Below are positions 49,796 through 60,655 of a stretch of DNA of 64,000 nt, piece after piece. Position numbers and translations under genes: made by a program. The stretch lies in contig OX335662.1 of NCBI GenBank assembly GCA_946894095.1, positions 11,984,001 to 12,048,000 on the forward strand, read 5' to 3'. Under the pieces are notes generated by a model. The model was not told the origin of the DNA and made no database searches. It saw only the letters and a program-made list of their open reading frames with translations. The stretch's first letter is position 1; the number at the start of each line of letters is the position of its first letter. This stretch comes from Incurvaria masculella. Taxonomy: Eukaryota > Arthropoda > Insecta > Lepidoptera > Incurvariidae.

Positions 49796-50355
49796 GGGGG
49801 AACGGCAGAACGTCTAATATGCAGATCGTATAATGTCATATTTTAACAAAATTTTAAAACCATGCACAACGTATAATCGGCAGATCGTATAATCTTATAC
49901 GTAGTGCATGAAGAAGTTTAAAAAATAAAATTACTTATTTCTCCATGCATAACGTATAATAGTCACAACGTATAATATTATGATCTTTATTTAACAAAAA
50001 AATAAAACCATGCATATCATATAATCCAAAAACTTTTCATACGATAAGCGCCCTTATGAATATACTTTTAAAGCGTATACTCGCACGCGACTTTTCGACC
50101 GTCTCAATTAGCGTTCTAGCAAATTGTTACTCTTCAACAAATATCGATTCGTAGTAATTTCAGCCTTAAATGTATCGTTATTAGGGCGCTTTATGCAGTG
50201 CTTCTTGGCATATTATACGTTCTGCATGGTTTTCTTTTTTTGTGAATTCATGTTAGGAATATTATACGTTGTGAATATTATACGATATGCATGGTTTTAA
50301 TTTTTTGGAAAAAAATACTATTATACGTTGTGAATATTATACGTAGTGAATACGA
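49796..50355. mobile_element. foldback element built of ACGTATAAT repeats
   Basis: 560 bp flanked by the direct repeat CTCCTACTAAG (49,785-49,795 and 50,356-50,366). The left half has about six CGTATAAT motifs on the plus strand, the right half about five ATTATACG, several next to CCATGCA/TGCATGG. The middle is unique. No coding frame. The flanking repeat may include an 8- or 9-bp target duplication. Confidence 0.75.
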
Positions 50356-50366
50356 CTCCTACTAAG

Positions 50367-52362
50367 AAGGTATATTGGGTCTCTGTCTATACCATGGAGA
50401 ATGCTCGCCAGAGCTGTTTAACTCTGTCCCTCCGTCCCCTTCCTACCTTTGTTCAACGCGGGACAGGCAGCTGCATCCACTCACAGTCGACATTCCAAAT
50501 ATAAGAACCAACCTATCCTCTAGTCTATTGGGTCGGTAAATAATGGAATCGACTCCTTCCGAGGTATTTCCCCCAAAATACAACCTGGGGTCCTTCAAAC
50601 ATGGTATGAAGAAGGACCTGGCCGGCCGGCATCTTCGGCAAATCTTAGCGAAATCCGCTCTTCAAGCTGTATGTCGCGCTTGACAAAAACAATCTTCGCT
50701 ACTTATCCCCTGTGCAACAAAAGGTAAAACATTAATTCAGCTTTTCAGACCAGACCAAGTCACGACCTGTCGAAGCATCGTACGGTGATCGAATCGGCAT
50801 TGGTCGCATATTAACTGTCACCGTTTGTTTGTTTGGAGGACCACAAACACTTCGTTCTTTAGGTTCATATAGACATGGGAACGGACACCCGGTTGTATGT
50901 GTGCATGTAAAGTAGAATTCCGTGATCAGGAATCAGGAATCGTTTAGTCGTAAAAACAGTTTTATAGCGGTTTTCAAAGCGTTTTTCTCGACGGAATTCT
51001 AATAATTGGCACCCATCGGATCGCATTATGTGACTGGTGACTGCTCGACTTCTGGAGTACCTACCTACCTCAGTAAAGAGGCATAAATTGTTTATTGGCA
51101 GTGGAGCGTTTTGCTTGTTCCTTGAAATAATTATTTGTCGTTAAGTACTTTTTACTTAAATTTTGTCCATTTCCTACTTGAATACTTAACTTTACACAGC
51201 GTAGACAATTATTTTTTTATGAGATAAAGTAATTTGTCCGATCATACTGACTAAATTTAAAGATTCTGGTTTGTGTTACTAAACTCTATTCACAACCTTT
51301 TAATGTACTGCATGCAATTCTGTGCAAAAAATTGATAAGTTTTTTATGTAAGTTATCTATAAAAGATATAGCGTGGATTAATTTGTTTGGTCTTTAAAAC
51401 AAAAGTCGTAGAATAAAATATGTTCAGAAAAAAATCAGTATCAACCTCTTTTGACACTGATTACTTGTTTCCGTGCAACCTGTATATTTTTCCATAGCTT
51501 TTCCGGGATGGATATGGGCCGAATCATAAAGGACGGGATAGACGAGACAACATCATAAACAAACAGATTTTATTTAAAAACATTCTTTACATATTTCTTC
51601 AAAGTAATTGTACTCAACCATATAAATAAATAATATAAAAATTGTACAAATAGTAATTGTAAGTACAGATGTTTACTTTCACACCAATTAACATAAGAAT
51701 ATTTTTTGTAGACTTTATTTTGTGGGTATTTTTTTAATGCCAGGTGTAATTCAAGATGGTTCAAATAATTAGACACCCTCTAGAATTAAAAAAAACTCGG
51801 GAAAACTGTGTTTTACTGAGGGATTATTGAAAGTTTCTGAATTCTGATAAATAAAACCTTTATAAATTTACTGTTTTGCAAAGTATATGCCAGGCTTGTA
51901 AAAAACCTCTAAGCTAATCTTTAGTTCAAACAAAAAGGAGTCACAAGGTGCAAGGGCTGTATGGCGGATGCATCATCAGGTCTACAATTTGAGTCTCTGG
52001 CAACTACAGTGAAAGCCGTAAAAAATCATAGCTATAAAAATCTCGAGTTAAGTCTTGACACACAATTTTCAGAATGACGCCATGATGACAAGACAAAGGA
52101 TAGCCTTGCAAATTAAAAAGTAGTTTTATTTTCTAATTTCGTAATTGGCTTTTTATTCTTTTATTACAAGTGGCCAGTGCCCAAAACTTTCTGTACTTAT
52201 TTCTCATGTCGAGCAGATCAGTATTCCCTTATAACCAAAGTATTGGACATGCTGTAAACGACTGTACTTTAACGTAGTATTTATAAAAATAAAGGTTAAT
52301 ATTACTATAAAATGCATTTACTTATAAAAACATTACACAGCGTACATAAAGCATTCAACTCC
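50367..52362. other. intergenic and SDR 3' region
   Basis: The part right of about 51,540 is probably the 3' UTR of the intact SDR gene on minus (AATAAA at 51,568-51,573; flank shared with the decayed copy). The rest is unrecognised. Confidence 0.5.
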
Positions 52363-53090
52363 TTAAATTCTAGGGTCGCTTTCTTCCAGTTTGACCATTT
52401 GTTCAGAAATTTCCCACAATTTCTTCGCATTATTCATATCGCTCGCGGCACTCGACAAGCTGCTCTCGTGGCAGTCGGAAAAGTACTTCCCGGTCACTTC
52501 TTTGAGGCTTTCGTCCACCGCGAGCATCACAGTGGTCTGGCAACCTTGTACTGGCGTCTTGAAGAAGCACTTGTTGATTAGGGCGAGACCCCAGCTGAGG
52601 GGAATTGGGACGTTACGCCAAATTCCGCTGTCGATCAGCCCGGGGTGTAGGCAGTTGGCAGTGACCCCAGTGCCTTCGAGTCTTCTGGCCAGTTCCCTTG
52701 TGAAATAGATGTTAGCGTACTTGGAAGCATAATAGAGGTATCCGGGAAGGGTTGTGAGGGGGTTGGGGTTATTCAGGTTTACCGAGGCGATTCTGTAGAG
52801 CGATGAAGCTATAACGATTATTCGAGAGGGAGCACTCTTCTTTAAGAGTCCGATGAGGAGGTGTGTGAGTAGAAACGGTCCGTAATGGTTCGTTGCCATG
52901 GTGAGTTCGATTCCGTCCACGGACTTTTCCTTTTTGAAGCTGCCGGCGTAACCCGCGTTATGTACTAAGACGTCCAGGCGCTCTTCGGTGTTGTTGATGT
53001 CGGCGGCGAATTCGCGAATGGATGCGAATGAGCTGAGGTCCAGTTTCTTGACGACAACTTTGGTGTTTTTCGTGCTTTCGATGATTTCAT
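52363..53090 (-). CDS. SDR intact copy, exon 2 (stop)
   Basis: 728 nt, acceptor gcttttcag|ATG, completing the codon to read KDEIIEST. Carries LVHNAGYAG, the catalytic Ser-Tyr-Lys set and a C-terminus ending [11 protein letters not shown], then TAA. Confidence 0.92.
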
Positions 53091-54384
53091 CTGAAAAGCA
53101 ACGAAGGAGGGCACTTGGGCAAAAGGATGAAATAAGGACCTTCGGACGCCTTGGATTTTGAACTGATGTTCAAAGACAAAGGGGTCAGTAGTCATGGCAC
53201 CGTATCACGAGCGATGGGGACGAGAATCGTTAACGAGCAAGCACTTAAAAACCATGCATACAAACAAATGCATCCGTTTTTACGCTAGCAAAGATCTTTA
53301 GGTTGAACTCCAGTGGAAATGCTAAGTTTTAAAAGGGCAAGAATGTATGAACGATTTTGAAGCATAGTTTATACATACGACATAACTGTTAACGCCACAC
53401 TTTAGACTTCGAACCATACAGTTTCCTTACAGTTATTGAGTGAAGTATCACAATTGTAAATTTCTTTCAAATAGGAACAACATAAGTTCCTAGATTATTT
53501 ATTTCCTTGAATCCAGGCTTGAAAAAATATTTGCCATATCAAAACTAAAGATAGAGATCAAAGAATTTTTGATTAAAATAAACTGGTATAGTTAGGTGAA
53601 TCTTTTTCCTTGGGTTTATGTATGCGAATTGATTGGTATGTATAAAAAATTACAAAGTTTCAAATGCAAGCGCACGAAACCAGGTTGTCAAGCGCAGAAA
53701 AACCTTTGGGCTTCGCGAATACAATATCATAGTATAATTGTTGTAATGCGTTCATGAAATAATCGCATGAACTGAATATTATAATGAAATATGTCGCAGG
53801 GTCGTTTGTTTTCACTCTTGAGGTTAAAGCAGCACTGGGAGCAGTCGATTACTGGGTGGGTCAAAGTTGAGCTTGGCCGTGGTTCGGAATCCATGTAAAA
53901 CTTGGCACGTCTATGTCCCGTTACTTGCATTAATATATTTTTTCAAGCCACGACTATAATTATGACGTTACTGGGGAAGTACCTACGACTGCGCCGATTG
54001 AGGTTTGGCGGTGGGTATACGTAGAAGTATGCTTAGTAGCGCTTTGCATCTTTGCTACCGGTCACCAGGTAAAGGATGTCATGCTTCCTCACCTTTAACC
54101 TTGTTCGCCGCCTCCACGTTGCGGCACGCCATGATGACCCTGGCGCCCCTCTTCGCCAGCTCCTTGGCCGTCTCGAGGCCGATGCCGCTGGTGCAGCCCG
54201 TCACCATCACGGTACGCCCGTCCATCCTCGCGCCGCTCCGGTAGTGGCCGCACGTGAGGTACGCGTAGAGACGCAGCGACGCCACCAGTAGGAGGGCGCC
54301 GCAGGCGAGCAGCGCGCCGAGGGCTATCAGCACCGGGAGCACCCAGTACAGGTGGTCGGACTTCCACGCTTCGGCGATGAGCAT
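52363..54384 (-). CDS. retinol-dehydrogenase-like short-chain dehydrogenase (intact copy)
   Basis: NAD(P)-dependent oxidoreductase of the RDH11-14-like SDR group, probably membrane-anchored in the ER. Two exons give 339 aa. An N-terminal hydrophobic segment ([20 protein letters not shown]) is followed by TGCTSGIG (cofactor-binding TGxxxGxG), VLVHNAG, ASSLYR with the catalytic Ser, and YYASK (YxxxK). The substrate cannot be told from sequence. The ATG at 54,384 lies just after an acceptor-like ttatttccagag, so a 5' non-coding exon is likely. A minus-strand AATAAA sits at 51,568-51,573. Partial exon 1 copies lie upstream. Confidence 0.88.
53091..54092 (-). other. intron of the intact SDR gene
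   Basis: GT-AG intron of 1,002 bp. It holds a scrap of 5S-headed SINE near 53,840-53,905 (GGCCGTGGTTCGGAATCCA). No other feature. Confidence 0.6.
54093..54384 (-). CDS. SDR intact copy, exon 1
   Basis: 292 nt: membrane anchor, then [16 protein letters not shown] and [12 protein letters not shown]. Donor TTAAAG|GTGAGG, phase 1. GC-rich relative to its surroundings. Confidence 0.9.
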
Positions 54385-54399
54385 CTCTGGAAATAATAA

Positions 54400-54600
54400 T
54401 TTGATATGTTAATAAGGGAGTAGCACACTATCAGAATTAATGGTGGGATCAGCACTTGGAACACCCAGGTGGTGGACTTCCATGCTTCGGTCATGAGCAT
54501 CTTTGGAAATAACGAATTACTGTATGTTAGGAAGAGAGTAGCACACTATCAGAATTAATGGTGGGATCAGCACTGGGAACACCCAGGTGGTGGACGGTCC
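54400..54600 (-). repeat. tandem partial copies of SDR exon 1 and upstream flank
   Basis: Two extra copies, about 120 bp apart, of the exon 1 start region (atgagcatcTtTggaaata, CTTCCATGCTTCGG) and its upstream flank (TAGCACACTATCAGAATTAA). The second is cut by a SINE tail. They look like unequal-crossover products. Confidence 0.8.
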
Positions 54601-54710
54601 GTTTTTTCCATCCAGTTCAATGTAGCCGTGCTCATAAAGGGAAGGTCCTGGCATGGCCTCTAATTCCTTCGGGAATGTGGTGTATTGGGCTAATATCATA
54701 ACGTAGTAAC
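54600..54710 (+). mobile_element. SINE tail fragment
   Basis: Starts TTTCCATCCAGTTCAATGTAG and ends TGGGCTAATATCATAACG. 5'-truncated, as reverse-transcribed copies often are. Confidence 0.75.
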
Positions 54711-54819
54711 GAAAGCAGCTTTTGTGACGATTACTAATGTAAGAGTATTAAATGACGTATTTGGTCTGAACATTTCCCGGTTGTATTTGGCTGTAATATG
54801 AATATGATTTGTAATGCGA

Positions 54820-55180
54820 TGTGCGATGCGATCAAAAATCACGGCATAGGAATGGCTATCGGCTTGGAAATCGCAAAAGCGTTTGACCGGGTCTGGACAA
54901 GGCACTGCCTTCCTAGCTGCCCCCTATGGTCTTTGACCTGACCTGTGTGACTGAATCGCTGATTTTTTGCATGGCCGCAACATAAAAGACTTGGTGGACG
55001 GTTGTTGCTTCAAAGCCATCTCAGTGAATGCCGGCGTACCGCAGAGCTCTGTGCTGTTCCCAGTCCTTTTTTCTGCTGCTTTATGACCTGCTCAATTTGG
55101 GAAGGTCATAACAAACAGATGGTTTTCGCAGTCCCCTTGTAAGTTTTGGAATAGAAAGTGCTTTCTGGAGCCAACTATCT
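54820..55180 (+). mobile_element. degraded LINE RT fragment
   Basis: IAKAFDRVWTRHC and ISVNAGVPQSSVLFPVLF correspond to RT motifs, in shifted frames with stops. Between the SDR gene and the LTR element. Confidence 0.7.
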
Positions 55181-55637
55181 TTCCGAAGTGGTCTCGAATA
55201 TAGGGTTAAACGTTTATTTTAACTTCTAGAGATCAGTGTTGCGGGTTACAATAGCAATGAAACGAACAAGGAAGTCATGGGCACCTGGCTCATCAGAACT
55301 TGTTCTTAAATGTCCATATCGGCACATAAAGTAGGTATTTATTTCAGTGCGCTCAATAATAGAAAACCAGTCGCTCTTTAAAATCACTTCGCATTCCAAG
55401 CCCGTTGACGCGTGAGTAATAATTTGATCCTCTATCAATCATGAGTCTATGATTTGATGTTCTCCCGACAGGTAAAAGGCGGTAAGGTTTAGCAACGACG
55501 TCAGTGCAATGTTCATTTCATTTCATAATAAACTAGTCGTCAACCACTAATCTTCGGTGAAATATTTCCTTCAAGAGGAATTTGGAAATGCTACCGTGCA
55601 TCCGAAAAGTTATCATGCATACATATCATATAGGTAT

Positions 55638-56169
55638 TGTTACGAGCGCGCCCCGCTGCGAAGACATAGCGCTGATACACTACCAAAGTGCGCCAAATGG
55701 TTCCTTCGAATTTCAGTAGATGGCGCTACTTGTCTTATTGCATTGCGCAGGCTATCGCATCACTGTCGTCCCATATAAAGTGACGCCTCGTCCAGCTGAC
55801 TTCAGAAACAAATCTCGGACATTCTAGTAATGTCTCGAGGGAGATTGTTCTCGACTGCTGCCCTACATGGGCGCCTAGAAATCGGTGGAGTGTTCTGGAA
55901 AGAAGCTCCACCGATATAAAAGGCGCCCAAGGCGCTGAGGGCGGCAGTCTATTTTTGGAAGCGAAGTGAGCGACAACAAGCGATATAGAAGTGCAGTGAA
56001 CTAGCTCTGAAGTGAATCAGTGAAGTGAGTGATATAGTTTGTAAATTAGTGTTTGAATTAACCTAGTGTGAAATTGTATTTGTGAGTTTGCTTGTGAATT
56101 ATTCAAAATAAAGGAAGAGTGTTGAGTATTGGTGTTTTCTTCTCTAATCTGCACCCTACCCGCGTAACA
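55638..56169 (+). repeat. 5' LTR
   Basis: 532 bp. Probable TATA box (GATATAAAAGG) at 55,913-55,923 and AATAAA at 56,107-56,112. The TATA box is enclosed by a hairpin: ATCGGTGGAG/CTCCACCGAT stem nested in GGGCGCC/GGCGCCC. Confidence 0.95.
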
Positions 56170-56171
56170 AT

Positions 56172-56188
56172 TGGTGTCAGAAGCGGGG
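56172..56188 (+). other. primer binding site, tRNA-Leu type
   Basis: TGGTGTCAGAAGCGGGG, two bases after the LTR, complements the 3' end of insect tRNA-Leu (CCCACTTCTGACA plus CCA) except for one mismatch. Confidence 0.75.
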
Positions 56189-56195
56189 ATTAGAG

Positions 56196-59100
56196 ATGCC
56201 GATTACACCGAGAGAAGACCAGGAAGGCGTGAGGACCAGGAGCCAGACGGCAGCCGACACAACACCGGCCGAGGATGCAGCAGCCTCAGGAACTCAAGAA
56301 TTCGAGAGCCATCAATTAATGACGCAAACTCCTGCCTTGGACTTGAACGCATTGATGACCTTCATGCAAGAACAGGCCCGCCGTCAAGAGGAGCAGTTGC
56401 AAGAACAGGCCCGCCGTCAGGAAGAACAGGCCCGCCGTCAAGAGGAGCAGGCGCAGGAACATGCTCGCCGTCAGGAGGAGCAGCAGCAAGAACTGATGTG
56501 GGCCGTTAGGGAATCCAATGCCAAAATAAAGGAGAAGCTTGATGAGGTCAACTCTAAGATCGAAGAGCAAGACCAAACTCTCGGGCGCCATGAAGAGCGA
56601 CTGAACGGGCTTGAGTCAAAGATATCCGAAGAAATGGAGAAAATCAAGACCTGTGGAGTAACTGTATCTTCATCTGCAACAGCAGGAGCAAGATTTAAGG
56701 TTCCTCCTTTCGATGGTTTGACATCCTGGGCCGCTTACAAACTTCAGTTTGAATCAGTGGTTATTGCAAATGGATGGAATGAGAACCAAGCACGAACTGC
56801 TTTGACCTTAGGACTTCGGGACAAGGCACTCCATGTTCTCGAGGCTTTAGGTCCCCGAATCACCTATGACGGACTTTTAGAAGCACTGGAGTCAAGGTTT
56901 GGCGACAAGCATTTGGAACACGTCTACCGAGCTCAACTTCGTGATCGAGTACAACGAGCAAGTGAAGGACTTCAACAGTGGGCACTGGAAATCGAAAAAC
57001 TTGTCCGAAAGGCCCATCAATCATCATCGAATTCTTCGTTGGAAGATTACTTGGTGCAGGCTTTCGTGGATGGCATCAGGGACATCGAAGTACGAGCTGC
57101 TGTACGATTAAGTCACCACGCAACGTTGAAGGACGCTCTTGCCCACGCGTTGGAGGTCGAAGCGGTTCGATCAGATCCCCGAGCGCATCGAATAAGAGAA
57201 GTGGTGACGTCGGAAACCAGATCACCTGCAAGACGTAAATTTACTCCCCGGTGCTACAAGTGCAATGAACTGGGGCACCTTCGAACCAACTGCCCCAAAA
57301 ATCAAACCGAAAGGCCTGATGCTGCAAATGAAGATGAAAAGGCCAGAACCGGGGGGCGGATGCTGGCTGGTAAAATAGAAGCCCCGAAAGTCACAATTTC
57401 GCAGGCATGTACTGGAAACAGCCTGCTCGTTGAAGGGCAAGTGAACGGGATACAATGCAACTTGACCTTGGATACCGGAGCATCCCGTACAATCGTTAAG
57501 TCAAAAACCTTTGGCCGCGTCATATGGAATCGTCGCCAGTATTTTAATGGTTGCAGGCTTCAGACAGCTACCGGCCAGCACATACCCGTTTATGGAGAGA
57601 TAGAAGTTACGATTAAAATTGGATGTAAGACTTATCGTCATACCGCCGTTTTAGCAGATATCATCGATGATTGCATTCTAGGTTTGGACTTTATGAGAAC
57701 TAACAACTGTAAAATAGATGTGGCAAATGGCGTGCTAATATGTGGCAAAGAAGAAGTTTCCTGGCTACGCAAATGTGATGAAATTTCCTCAGATAAATTG
57801 GACACAGGGAGATCTAAAGTGTCCACTCTTTTGGAAGAAAGCAGACGGGACCTGACTGTTGATGATTTCAAGAAAGCAACAAATCTACTTATGCGATATT
57901 CAGACATCTTCTCTTCGCACGACGGAGACATTGGGAGAACAAGCATGGTTAAGCACCGCATCGACACAGGAGATGCTCTTCCAATACGTCAGAGGCCACG
58001 CCGCGTTCCCGTAGCTAAAGAAGAAGAAGTTCAGAGAATGATAGCGGACATGCAGAAAAATAATGTTATAGAGACTTCATCAAGTCCATGGTGTTCACCC
58101 GTAGTTCTGGTAAAGAAGAAAGATGGCAGCAACAGATTTTGTGTGGACTATCGACGTTTAAATGATGTAACGAAAAAGGACAGCTATCCAATTCCTAGAA
58201 TTGATGACACGCTGGATACATTGAGTGGCATGAAGTGGTTCACAACCCTGGACCTGAAAAGCGGCTACTGGCAGGTGGAAATCGACAACAAAGACAAAGA
58301 GAAGACAGCGTTTACGACAGGGCATGGGCTGTGGCAATTCAAAGTGATGCCGTTTGGACTTTGTAATGCTCCCGCAACCTTCGAGAGGCTTATGGAACGA
58401 GTACTTTTTGGGCTGATCGGGGAAGCTTGTCTGGTGTACTTGGACGATATAATCATATTAGGGCGGACATTTGACGAGCACATCAAGAATTTGGAGAACG
58501 TTTTGAGCAAGATTCGCCAAGCTAACCTTAAACTAAGTGGCAAGAAGTGTTCTTTCTTCAAGCGTCAGGTTAGCTATTTGGGTCACGTTATCTCCGGAAA
58601 TGGCATCCAAACTGACCCAAAGAAGATCGAAGCCGTACAGGAGTGGCCAATTCCAAAGGATAAGACTGAAGTTCGTGCCTTTTTAGGACTGTGCTCATAT
58701 TACCGCCGTTTTGTCCGAAACTTCTCCGAGATTGCTAAGCCTCTGCATCGACTTACAGAAGATAAGCGTCAATTCAATTGGGACGAGGACTGCGCAAATT
58801 CGTTTCAAGAACTTAAGCAACATCTCTGTAACACTCCAATCTTGGGCTACCCCGAAGCCGATAAAGAGTTCATAGTCGACACAGACGCAAGTAATACCGG
58901 AATCGGCGGTGTACTCTCACAACGTCATGGGGACAAGGAGATCGTTATTGGTTATTTCAGCAAATCCCTTTCAAAACCAGAACGGAACTATTGTGTGACA
59001 AGACGAGAGCTTCTAGCAGTAGTGAAGACTTTGCAGCATTTCAACAAGTATCTTCTCGGCCGAAGATTCCGCTTGAGGACTGACCACGCTGCTTTGAAAT

Positions 59101-60644
59101 GGCTGCTTCAGTTTAAGAATCCAGAAGGGCAGGTTGCACGTTGGCTGGAACAGCTCCAAGAGTATCAGTTCGATACAGAGCATCGGAGTGGTAAAACCCA
59201 TGGAAATGCTGACGCTTTGTCTCGTCGACCCTGCCCAGAAGAGTGTAAGCACTGCATCAGGGAGGAGATAAAGGAGACCGTTCATTTAAAGGCCATCCGA
59301 ACGGATAACATCAGCGAAGAATGGAGCAATGAAAACATGAAGCTAGCCCAGGAGGGGGACGATGATCTGATGCCCATTATTCACTGGAAGAGAGCAGGAG
59401 AGACAAAGCCAGAATGGAGAGATATTTCTGCAATGAGCACAGCGACTAAAAGTTACTGGGCGCAGTGGTCGAGCCTGGTACTTCATGACGGAATATTGTA
59501 CAGAAAATGGGAAACACCTAACGGAAAGGATACTTCTCTGCAATTAGTCATCCCCAGATCTAAGATTAAAGAAGTTCTTCAATGCCTGCACGATGGAACT
59601 TCAGGTGGACATTTGGGAATAAAGAGAACTCTCCTGAAGATACGACAACGGTTCTACTGGATAAATTGTCGCGATGATGTAGAAGATTGGTGCCGTAAAT
59701 GCACGATCTGTAGCGCTGTTAAAGGGCCTCATACACGGAGCAAGGGAACTTTAAAATTGTACAATGTTGGAGCTCCGTGGGAGAGAATTGCTCTTGATGT
59801 GGCTGGCCCTTTTCCTCCGACAAATGACGGCAACCGTTACTTTATGGTTGTAATGGATTATTTCACTAAGTGGCCTGAGGTATTTGCCATACCAAACCAA
59901 GAGGCGATCACGGTAGCACAGAAATTGGTCCACGAAGTTTTCTGTCGCTATGGAGTACCTCTCGAGATACACACTGATCAAGGCAGAAACTTCGAATCCC
60001 GAGTGTTTCAGGAGACATGTCGAATAATGGGAATCCATAAGACCAGGACAACCCCATACCACCCACAGTCAGATGGCATGGTGGAACGATTTAATCAGAC
60101 ATTGGAAAGACACTTGGCCAAATTGGTAGAAGACCATCAAAAGGATTGGGACCAGTATATTCCGCTGTTTCTGCTGTCATACCGAACCGCTGTGCATGAA
60201 AGCGTAGATGAAACTCCAGCCTACATAAATTTTGGACACGAACTCAGACTACCAGCTGACCTTCTGACAGGAATTCCACCAGAGGCATCCCATTGTGTAA
60301 CAGAGTATGTGTCAGATCTGCGAGAAAAAATGGACACTGTTTATAAACGTGTCAGAGAGGCTGGTCTACGAGCAAGCGAGCGGATGAAAACACGTTACGA
60401 CCGCAAAGCTAATGGAAATGTATTTGAAGAAGGATCTTTAGTTTGGCTACATAATCCATTACGAAAAAAAGGAAAAAGTCCCAAACTGCAACCAAAATGG
60501 GAAGGCCCATATAGAGTGGTGACTAAAATCAATGACGTGACATATCGTATCCGCCGGAATGATAGATGTCGGGAAAAGATTGTGCACGTAGATCGTCTGG
60601 CCCGATACCACGGAGACAATTATGCTCGAGACGAGCATAACTAA
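56196..60644 (+). CDS. Gag-Pol polyprotein of the gypsy-type element
   Basis: 1482 aa in one frame, starting 8 bp after the primer site. In order: a Gln/Glu/Arg repeat coiled coil (about 52-95); a Gag core; a CCHC zinc knuckle from residue 353 (CYKCNELGHLRTNC); an aspartic protease with LDTGAS near 427; reverse transcriptase with LDLKSGYWQ and YLDD at 748-751; RNase H with DTDAS at 895; integrase with an HHCC finger, DVAGPFPP, HTDQG and the catalytic Glu in MVERF; and a C-terminal GPY/F-like module (WEGPYRVV). No frameshift separates gag and pol. No stop, so potentially functional. Confidence 0.95.
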   Translation: MPITPREDQEGVRTRSQTAADTTPAEDAAASGTQEFESHQLMTQTPALDLNALMTFMQEQARRQEEQLQEQARRQEEQARRQEEQAQEHARRQEEQQQELMWAVRESNAKIKEKLDEVNSKIEEQDQTLGRHEERLNGLESKISEEMEKIKTCGVTVSSSATAGARFKVPPFDGLTSWAAYKLQFESVVIANGWNENQARTALTLGLRDKALHVLEALGPRITYDGLLEALESRFGDKHLEHVYRAQLRDRVQRASEGLQQWALEIEKLVRKAHQSSSNSSLEDYLVQAFVDGIRDIEVRAAVRLSHHATLKDALAHALEVEAVRSDPRAHRIREVVTSETRSPARRKFTPRCYKCNELGHLRTNCPKNQTERPDAANEDEKARTGGRMLAGKIEAPKVTISQACTGNSLLVEGQVNGIQCNLTLDTGASRTIVKSKTFGRVIWNRRQYFNGCRLQTATGQHIPVYGEIEVTIKIGCKTYRHTAVLADIIDDCILGLDFMRTNNCKIDVANGVLICGKEEVSWLRKCDEISSDKLDTGRSKVSTLLEESRRDLTVDDFKKATNLLMRYSDIFSSHDGDIGRTSMVKHRIDTGDALPIRQRPRRVPVAKEEEVQRMIADMQKNNVIETSSSPWCSPVVLVKKKDGSNRFCVDYRRLNDVTKKDSYPIPRIDDTLDTLSGMKWFTTLDLKSGYWQVEIDNKDKEKTAFTTGHGLWQFKVMPFGLCNAPATFERLMERVLFGLIGEACLVYLDDIIILGRTFDEHIKNLENVLSKIRQANLKLSGKKCSFFKRQVSYLGHVISGNGIQTDPKKIEAVQEWPIPKDKTEVRAFLGLCSYYRRFVRNFSEIAKPLHRLTEDKRQFNWDEDCANSFQELKQHLCNTPILGYPEADKEFIVDTDASNTGIGGVLSQRHGDKEIVIGYFSKSLSKPERNYCVTRRELLAVVKTLQHFNKYLLGRRFRLRTDHAALKWLLQFKNPEGQVARWLEQLQEYQFDTEHRSGKTHGNADALSRRPCPEECKHCIREEIKETVHLKAIRTDNISEEWSNENMKLAQEGDDDLMPIIHWKRAGETKPEWRDISAMSTATKSYWAQWSSLVLHDGILYRKWETPNGKDTSLQLVIPRSKIKEVLQCLHDGTSGGHLGIKRTLLKIRQRFYWINCRDDVEDWCRKCTICSAVKGPHTRSKGTLKLYNVGAPWERIALDVAGPFPPTNDGNRYFMVVMDYFTKWPEVFAIPNQEAITVAQKLVHEVFCRYGVPLEIHTDQGRNFESRVFQETCRIMGIHKTRTTPYHPQSDGMVERFNQTLERHLAKLVEDHQKDWDQYIPLFLLSYRTAVHESVDETPAYINFGHELRLPADLLTGIPPEASHCVTEYVSDLREKMDTVYKRVREAGLRASERMKTRYDRKANGNVFEEGSLVWLHNPLRKKGKSPKLQPKWEGPYRVVTKINDVTYRIRRNDRCREKIVHVDRLARYHGDNYARDEHN

Positions 60645-60655
60645 GGAGGAGGCAG
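60643..60655 (+). other. polypurine tract
   Basis: AAGGAGGAGGCAG directly before the 3' LTR; expected to prime plus-strand synthesis. It begins right at the end of the pol frame. Confidence 0.75.

Noticed and set aside
49785..50366. CRISPR-like array from the repeated ACGTATAAT motif
   Set aside because: The motif is too short, spacing is uneven and orientation flips at the centre; the genome is animal.
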